Assembly (NCBI GenBank): GCA_018524725.1
Contig: JAEUWP010000194.1
Coordinates: 1 to 23,426 of the forward strand
Length of the DNA stretch: 23,426 nucleotides
Direction: 5' to 3'
Source of the DNA: Podaxis mareebaensis
Lineage: Eukaryota; Basidiomycota; Agaricomycetes; Agaricales; Agaricaceae
Below the pieces are notes generated by a model, which was given only the letters and a program-made list of their open reading frames with translations, was not told where the DNA came from and did no database searches. A program made the translations under genes and the position numbers. Shown here piece by piece: positions 17,000 to 23,426 of this stretch (its first letter is position 1; the number at the start of each line of letters is the position of its first letter).

Positions 17000-18321
17000 A
17001 TGCCTAGCATCAACTTTGAAGGAGCCAGCCATTTCGCAATCACTGGTGGCAACTTTGGCAAGATAGAGGGTCGCGCGTTGATTTATAACTTTCCCCACTC
17101 TCCGCGACAACAGCAATCCGATCGATTTCCACTGCGTGACCCTGGGGTGACACCTGCATCCTTTCATCCGGACAGGTCGGAGGGGAGACAAGGACGGTTG
17201 GCCCGTCGCGAATCAACCCAACAACCACTTGCTTTACCCTCCGCGGGCATCGAGTCGATTACCTCTACCTCGAGTCTGGCTGACGTCCCTGCTCCAAGGT
17301 CCAGTGCTTCCTCTGCCTCTGGGCAGGCAGGCGACCCAAATGTCTCCACTCCCTCATCAGTCACCGACTCTGAGGCACCTGAGGGCAGGGACAACTCGAA
17401 TCAATCAACGAGTGTCTCAAGGCCCTTGACGCCACCTTCAGATTTGGAAGAATGCCAGCACATTGGACCCACCAATTCCACGCGATCTATGTTTTCTCCT
17501 GGGCCTCTCCAGTCGAGTGATTGCGCATCTTCCGCACCACTCACCGAATCCTTCGGTTTGAGTCGCCTTACTCTGGCAGATCAACCACAAAGTGCTCCTC
17601 CTGTGTATGGAACTACCCGGCCCCGTTATCCCAATGTGCGATTTCCATTGACTGGTGCCACAAATAAGCTACTGATCCGCTCTGATACTCGTAGATACCA
17701 CCCAACAGGTCGTCTACGTACCCAGGCACATCGACATACAAACCTCAAGCCCCCTCTTCCCCGATACTACCCAGGCCCTCTAGCGCGGATCCGTTCCGAC
17801 CACAAAGAAGATACACACAATCGCCATCAACAGTTAACCACCAGACACCCCTTCATGTACCAACTGCACCTGTAGAGTTCGAGCTCGAGGACCCTGCGAC
17901 GCGTTTCGCCCGCCTCCAATCCCAACGAGATACGAAAAGCTACGCGTCTACAGCACCTCTGCCTAATGTAACACTCCGATCGCCACACTGGACATACAGG
18001 TCGATCTGTCGTTGGTGCCATGGCGTCCAACCAGAAGATGGACTCGATGGGTTCTGCACGGAGTCTTCTTCAGTCCCCATGCCCGAGTCACGTCTGTGCC
18101 GTGATGGCAAATTAAGGAATTATCCTCAACCGCCTCTTCCATTCATACCTGCGCCTGCTCAGCCTCAGTATAACCATCCTGATACCATGCTGTGGGTTCC
18201 TCGTGCCCCTGAACAGGAATATCGGAGCAATGGAAGTCATGATTGGCTCGAATTTGGTCAGGACTACGGACAAGTGCTGTATTCGTCGGGTAGACCTAGT
18301 TTCCTTTGTTCCAACTTCTAG
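17000..18321 (+). CDS. Array gene 3: GGNF-motif, Pro/Ser-rich protein (two exons)
   Basis: Function unknown. Exon 1 is 17000-17635 (212 codons) and exon 2 is 17695-18321 (208 residues plus TAG), giving 420 residues. The 59-nt intron has GTGCGA, CTGAT branch sequences and CTCGTAG, phase 0. Without splicing, the frame runs on to a stop at 17873-17875 and loses the conserved blocks; exon 2 restores them. Order: family motif (FAITGGNFGKIEGRALIYNF), a basic Arg-rich stretch near residues 57-75, RPLTPPSDLEE, APLTESFGLSRLTL, intron, FELEDPATRFARLQSQRDT, SPHWTYRS...GVQPEDG, and a Tyr/Pro-rich end. GR replaces the usual GN in the motif. Exon 2 has a Cys-containing insert (CRWCHG), rare in this family. 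No signal peptide or membrane segment is visible. The ATG at 17000 is chosen because it gives the shared MPS start. Confidence 0.8.
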
Positions 18322-18961
18322 GATCTTGAAAGGATTCGTGGTACCTTGTTTTCTGTAATGGTAACGAGCCTTCTAAGACGTACCCTCAGAATGTCATAAT
18401 AAATCCTTATTTGCGCGAAAGTTGCGAAAAGGAGCGCCGTTCGGTGTACCATAAGGCTGGGACGGACGTTTGATGCTACGAGAACCCTCCTGCTTCGCAG
18501 TCGGGTAAGCTGCAACCTAGTGTTAAGATTCCGCTCCGGATTCGAGTTTAGAGTTCAAATAAAGGAACTGTCTTCACGTGTTGCATATGCAAGCCCGTAG
18601 CCCACCCTGAAAGTTTCGTACCTTGTTCCTTTACATAACCTCACTAGCATGTGTCCGCCTCGATAGTGGCTTCAACGTCTGAGTTGACAGGTATTAAACA
18701 GCTTAAACACAGACTTCCACCCCGCTGGCCATCTTTTTCTCATGTCAAGCGTGTAAATAGCCTTTTGACAGTTTCTGCACAGGTCAGCTTATCACTGGAA
18801 GGCTAATAGGCATATTATTAGTTGGCACAGCCTTTGACACGAGATCCAGATTCCTGGACTCCTCATACTTAAGGACAAACCGGCAATGCTGTGGCAGCAA
18901 GGAGGGTTCTCCCTGGAGCCTTTGTGGCTTTGACTTTACACGCCTTATTAGTCCCCTTGCC
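18322..18961. other. Intergenic region between array genes 3 and 4
   Basis: Contains a poly(A)-signal-like AATAAA (18398-18403), CACGTG (18575-18580) and CTTTTGACA (18762-18770). No TATA box is clear before gene 4. No other gene is seen. Confidence 0.5.
18398..18403 (+). terminator. Possible polyadenylation signal of array gene 3
   Basis: AATAAATCC lies 77 bp after the stop. The same AATAAATCC string follows gene 4 (20387-20395). Fungal signals are loose, so this is suggestive only. Confidence 0.35.
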
Positions 18962-20247
18962 ATGCCTCGGATTACCTTCGACGGCGCTTCCAATTTCAGA
19001 ATCACCGGAGGTAACCTCGGCGAGGTGGACGGAGACGTAGTAACAGTTAACATCCACGAGCCCCGTTCACAATCACTCGCTTCTGCGTCCCACCCGGTAC
19101 CCCTTCTGGTAAGAAACGCACGTTCCCCCTCCCTTCCACTAGACTTGGACTCTTCGGATAATGGTGAAGATAGCAGCAACGACTCCGAAGTCTCAGATAT
19201 TCAAGACTCGACATCCCCCTCATCCACCCATGGCCTCCAGCAAACTCCTCTTATTCCGCCGACTCCTCCCCCCACAGTCGCTTCTCAAGATCCCACAGAC
19301 TCTCTGTCCCCATTGTCTGGTTTCAATGGGCTCAGCCGCTTCACTCCCGCTCACAATAGGTCCCGTGCTTTAGCAACGCTACATGAAGCACAGTATTCCC
19401 GCTTTTCAGAGGTGTGATGATCAGGCTGCCGACGTTTCTAGTCATATATCTTACTCCTTCCCTTTCGCCCCCGCAGGTCCTGTCCGAGAGAGCCGAGTCG
19501 AGAGCATCAACACTTCCTTTGTATCCTAGTCAGACGAGGTATGCTCCTCAAGATTCTGAGGTCCCTGTGACATCGCCTTCCAGGGCTACGAACGTGTTGT
19601 TGAGCAGCCCTCGAGCCGAGAATCTTCAACGACCAGCCACGAGCGCACATGCAATGCAGAGTCCATATGGTATATCAGCAACCTCTTCACGCCCAGGCTC
19701 CACTTTCACATCCGCACCTGCCACTCAATATGTACCACCAGACCATATTCACTCACGCCCACTTCCACCTATCCCAGGCCCGCCCCCATTGCCCGTCCAT
19801 GCGGGTGTTAGTCCTAGCGCTGTTCAGGAGCAGCCATCATTTTGGACGCCTAGTGGCTGGACACGTAACGTTAGGCTCGGAGGGTACGTCTCGAGTCCCA
19901 CAATTGAGGTTGGTGGTGTACCAAGTCCCACAAGCACCATCAGCTTCCAAACAGCTATGCACCCCCGCGTAGGGTTTGGATATTGGCATCAGCCCCTTCA
20001 CCTTCATCCCTATGGCCAATACCCCGTGTCACCTTCACCATTGTCTACGCCAACCTATTTTCAGGACGGTCGTGCATACACCAGCACAGCCCAGTTGCAC
20101 GGGGACACGCCCCGACTTGGAGCCGTGCAGCGGCATCAGTTTCAGCATCAGAGGGATTATGGGCATGGGGATGCTGCGCCTTATCCGGGCTATTATCCAA
20201 GATCAAGTGGGCCGAGTTATCCTGGGCGGATGTTTCGGAGGTTTTGA
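18962..20247 (+). CDS. Array gene 4: GGNF-type, Pro/Ser-rich protein (two exons)
   Basis: Function unknown. Exon 1 is 18962-19411 (150 codons) and exon 2 is 19477-20247 (256 residues plus TGA), giving 406 residues. The 65-nt intron has GTGTGA and a pyrimidine-rich acceptor CCCCCGCAG, phase 0, at the same place as in genes 1 and 3. Without splicing, exon 1 stops one codon later (TGA at 19415). Order: FRITGGNLGEVDGDVVTVNI (GGNL and GD replace GGNF and GN), an acidic Ser/Asp stretch in place of the basic cluster, DSLSPLSGFNGLSRFTP, intron, SFWTPSGWTRNVRLGGY, and a His/Tyr/Gly-rich end. The EDPAxRFARLQ block is not recognisable. It is therefore the most diverged motif copy. No signal peptide or membrane segment is visible. 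Confidence 0.8.
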
Positions 20248-20945
20248 AGAGTGAATGTATGATGCTTCAGGCAACGGTGGGAGTTTAGCGTCCGCGTGTT
20301 CTTTCCACCTGCGTGCCACTGTATGCTTGCTTATTATGTACGGCAAGGTCTGCCCCTCATATGTTGAACCATTATGAACATTTTAGAATAAATCCCGATG
20401 CATATGCTTTCGTCTTGCTTTCGACTTTCTTACATGACATGTTTACTTGTTTACTTAGTATAAGTCACCACTATTCGTTACATGGAAATCAAGGTTAATA
20501 TATCTCGAGCATCAATGTGCGATGTCAGTAACCAGTTAGATAGGAGCCAACTGACAAGAATTGATGAAGGCCGAAGACACCGAGATCTTTCACATGTCAT
20601 GGTTCTTGCTGCGTGCCAAGCCGAGGGCACTCGAAATCTCTTTTGAATTCATTCAGGCCACAATACCCTATGGATTCTCTTGGCAAGTACGAAGTACGTC
20701 AGTTTTGGACTCGCCGCGCAGCTGTCACAGACCTCCGGAATGACCCAGCTGTATACATTTATACAAAAATACACTGTAATGGACCGTAACCATCTCGGTG
20801 CTATTCGATCATTCATAGTACAGACTAGGCTCCTCGTATACTGCCAAACTTATTAAAATGTTCACAGCCTCTAGGACACTGGGTGGTGGACCTTATAAGA
20901 CCCGGTTTACTCAATCCCGTTCTGAATCTTTCATCAAGAGTCTCC
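20248..20945. other. Intergenic region between array genes 4 and 5
   Basis: 3' flank of gene 4 with AATAAA at 20387-20392, then the promoter of gene 5 with a TATA-like box at 20894-20899. A TATTAAAA-like string lies near 20851. No other gene is seen. Confidence 0.5.
20894..20899 (+). promoter_or_regulatory. TATA-like box of array gene 5
   Basis: TATAAG lies 52 bp before the ATG, a spacing like the other array genes. Confidence 0.45.
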
Positions 20946-21917
20946 ATGCCTAGCCTTAGTTTCAAGGGAGCCAAAAACTTTACGATCACTGGTGGAAACT
21001 TCAGTGAAATTGAAGGTAATGTGTTCACTTACAACTTCACTCAGTCCTTGGGACAAGGAAACCTCGGCGAGTTTTCACCGTTGCCACGACAGTCGAAGAA
21101 GGCTTCTTCATCTGTAGGCTCCTCTCGTAGGTCTGAGAGAAAGACCCAGCGACATCGTTCTTGCCTTACAACCACCCAACCACCACTCCTTTTGCCCTCC
21201 CTAGGCTCTATTGACACCTCAACGCCCGCTATGGTTTCTAGTGTACCTACTTTGAAAACGGCAACGCCTGCCACGGCGATAGTTCAAGGAGCTGCTCCCA
21301 TCTCTTCTATGTCAAGAGACGCAAACCTCGAGGGCTTTGAGGATGGCAACGAATCAGACAACTCTGAAGACTCAGGATACGAGAGGTACTCGACCCCGCC
21401 TTCAGACATGGGGGATCTGGAGTTGGAGCACCAATATGGCAGCTCTTTCAATCTCCCGTCGTCTTCTCCTACATCTTACCAACCCAGTAATCCCGAGTTG
21501 CTCACTCCGCTGGCTGACACCCTCAATCTGCGTCGTTTCACTCCAGCAACCCGATCACAGAGCCTTTCCTCTGCTTATGAAGTGCGCCAAGTCCATCACG
21601 CAGGAGTCCAGTCTACATACGTTACTCATGGTAAAGACTCGGATTCTTCCCCAGTCATTGCGCCTCAACCACGCTTCCTGGGGCCAAGGAACCTCACCGT
21701 TCACCTTCCCACTTCGACCGGATCTGCACCTGATCCCACACCGGCATACACTCCTGCACATTGCGCACGTATTTACGAGGAGCAATGCATCAGACGGGCG
21801 CCTCCGAACCGGCAGGGTGGGAGTACTGGGGCACCTAGGCGGGGGCCTTACGGGGGTCGTGCAAACGGATCATATAGATATAAGCAAGGATACGAATGTA
21901 GGCATGCAACCATGTAA
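20946..21917 (+). CDS. Array gene 5: GGNF-motif, Pro/Ser-rich protein, short C-terminus
   Basis: Function unknown; 323 residues in one open frame. The first two thirds match array gene 1 closely: MPSLSFKGAKNFTITGGNFS, NVFTYNF, a basic SSRRSERKTQRHR cluster, RYSTPPSDMGDLE and PELLTPLADTLNLRRFTPAT. At the place where gene 1 has its intron, this gene reads GAA then GTGCGC, a donor-like string, but no normal acceptor keeps the frame. The nearest AGs are 22-30 nt away, and one 73 nt away shifts to a frame without family features. Read through, the rest is still Pro/Ser-rich with a faint AHCARIYEEQ in place of the FARLQ block, then ends early and lacks the WTP block. It may be a shortened paralogue, or its true 3' end may use splicing I cannot prove. 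Confidence 0.72.
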   Translation: MPSLSFKGAKNFTITGGNFSEIEGNVFTYNFTQSLGQGNLGEFSPLPRQSKKASSSVGSSRRSERKTQRHRSCLTTTQPPLLLPSLGSIDTSTPAMVSSVPTLKTATPATAIVQGAAPISSMSRDANLEGFEDGNESDNSEDSGYERYSTPPSDMGDLELEHQYGSSFNLPSSSPTSYQPSNPELLTPLADTLNLRRFTPATRSQSLSSAYEVRQVHHAGVQSTYVTHGKDSDSSPVIAPQPRFLGPRNLTVHLPTSTGSAPDPTPAYTPAHCARIYEEQCIRRAPPNRQGGSTGAPRRGPYGGRANGSYRYKQGYECRHATM

Positions 21918-23426
21918 CTGACAAATTGACGTAGGTTGCTCGCGCCTCCCTTCTAAGTGGTTTTGTCCCGATACGAAACCCTGAAGGCATTCCTCTGGAG
22001 ATTTAGCCCGTTTCACTTCCATATTTGTATGGGGATAGCTTAGGGGCTGTGTTCTATTTCTAGGTTACCCCTTAGCATACGCTTCGGACACCACTATCAG
22101 TTCAGGCTAGACAGATATTTCTCCTATGGACTCTTAAGACTTGTAGCTGGTTTAAGAACAGGACATATAGCATAGGTAGATAACAACCTTCCCGTATGGA
22201 CTTTAAGTTACACTCTTTCCATTCATTCGCTTTTTTGTCCCTCTCGCTACGACGCGCTCTTCGCCCCGAGTGGAACTCGTTATCGTTGCTACATTTATGT
22301 AGTGTTAGGTCAGCTGTATTTCGGTTACTATCCCCCTTTGTTTCTGCTTCTCTCCTCCACTGTTCCTTTAAATGACATTTGATACCCAGATGTCTGGTAT
22401 TTTTATATTTGCCATGTTTACTTGGATCTTCTCTTGCAATCGATCTGTTGTGTGGTATATGTGTGGATCGTTTCTGTAGCTACTGGTTCCCTATACCTTA
22501 ATGTATGACAGAAGTGCAATAAGTAGGGACATTCCAGTACGAGATCGGCTGCAATTTCGTTCATCAATTGCTTGGGGCGAAAAATCCAAGGAGAGGGATC
22601 GAAAATCAAGTATGATGTTGGATAAAGTGTCAGCTGGGGTGAAAAGGCGGCGAAACTACATGCCCGAAGATGAAAGAGGGTTCGAGATGTTTAGATAAGA
22701 TCTAAGAGGAAATACCTTAAGAGTTTATGAAGGAGGCAGGGCGGTTGAAAGAAACTGGGGTAGGACGAAATATGAATACGCCGGGATAATTGTCTACATT
22801 ATACCTAAGGTACCTACAAGATGGCTACCGTGACCCATGTGGACTATAAATAACATATATCACATTTACTGAGATCCAGAGAATGAAAGGAAAACCTCTC
22901 TCAAGGCCTGGCTGTAAACAATTAGTGTGGTTCTCCCTGATTCCTCGGAAAATATTAGCTTACATCAGCTTCCCCATTTGCTTTCCTCTGCGTGCTCACT
23001 TCAATAAATAGTACTCAACAGCTTCTCGTGATGCCTCAGTTACAACACACCGCCTTGTACGATGTGCGGCTTCTCTGATTCTATGCATTTTAACAATCCC
23101 GTGGTCGTCGTTCATCAGCTCAACACAGCCCAATCCGAGAACATGCTTGACTGTCGACTAATGTTTTACTTCGTCCTCCTCCGGACAACCCAGTGCATAC
23201 AATCTGCCTTGCTTCGTTCATTCGAATGGTCCCGAATACCGTACACTGCACTTGGCCCATGTCCTGAGGTTGCTGTTACCCAGACTCGTCCAATAATGAA
23301 AATATAAATACGTGCTGGCAGGTCAAGCAAGTCTTGACACTCACAGTTATGTAGAGACAACAGACGTTCAACCACTGAACGTATCAAAGAAACGCGAGCA
23401 CGGTTGCGTCCGTCGACCGTTTCGGG
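21918..23426. other. 1.5-kb right flank with no recognised gene
   Basis: Only short open frames occur and none carries the array family motif. ATGCCTCAG at 23031 looks at first like the ATGCCT start of a sixth copy, but the frame stops after 15 codons and has no GGNF motif. A short string, TATGGACT..TTAAG, repeats at about 22126 and 22195. The array may continue beyond the window. Confidence 0.5.

Noticed and set aside
21337..21921. 194-codon frame overlapping array gene 5 in another frame
   Set aside because: It lacks the family motif and the Pro/Ser composition. It would supply exon 2 only if a 73-nt intron (21582-21654) were used, and the resulting tail has none of the family blocks.
23031..23078. 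ATGCCT start resembling a sixth array copy
   Set aside because: The frame stops after 15 codons and has no F-x-I-x-GGNF sequence.

Overview
The window looks like nuclear DNA of a mushroom-type basidiomycete (Agaricomycetes). The reasons are protein genes broken by very short introns (48-65 nt, GT..AG, CTNA-type branch points), fungal-type cytoplasmic dynein sequence, and a gene family that opens with the F-x-I-x-GGNF...GN motif, which I associate with many proteins of this class. No species can be named from the sequence.

Region 1 (about 1-7774) is a repeat-rich, essentially gene-free block. It holds a 951-bp pogo/Fot1-like DNA transposon derivative (25-bp terminal inverted repeats, TA target duplication, a transposase N-terminal remnant), a second 650-bp inverted-repeat structure, a dispersed 130-bp repeat near both ends, and a large duplication (about 1632-4936 against 5590-7260). 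Old parts of the left copy have lost CpG to TpG/CpA, as expected from cytosine methylation and deamination or a RIP-like process. One embedded block stays nearly identical between copies and keeps its CpGs, so it was copied or converted later.

Region 2 (7775-12028, minus strand) is the first part of a cytoplasmic dynein heavy chain gene. I could rebuild 13 exons in frame for 1195 codons with no internal stop. It encodes the whole dimerisation and cargo/chain-binding tail, then loses homology just before the linker and AAA+ motor. The break lies a few tens of bases from the repeat block. It is either a truncated gene left by a repeat-associated rearrangement or a tail-only dynein.

Region 3 (12029-23426, plus strand) is a head-to-tail array of five paralogous genes starting at 12591, 14903, 17000, 18962 and 20946, about 2 kb apart. 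Each starts ATGCCT and opens with a 30-residue Gly/Asn/aromatic beta-type motif. A long, disordered Pro/Ser/Thr-rich chain follows, in which short conserved blocks recur in the same order. Three genes have a phase-0 intron at an equivalent place, so their second exons start without ATG and are easily missed. The second gene has no intron there, and the fifth is short with only a donor-like remnant. Four of the five have a TATA box 42-64 bp before the ATG. The function is unknown; this array is the best candidate for an undescribed system. The last 1.5 kb shows no gene.
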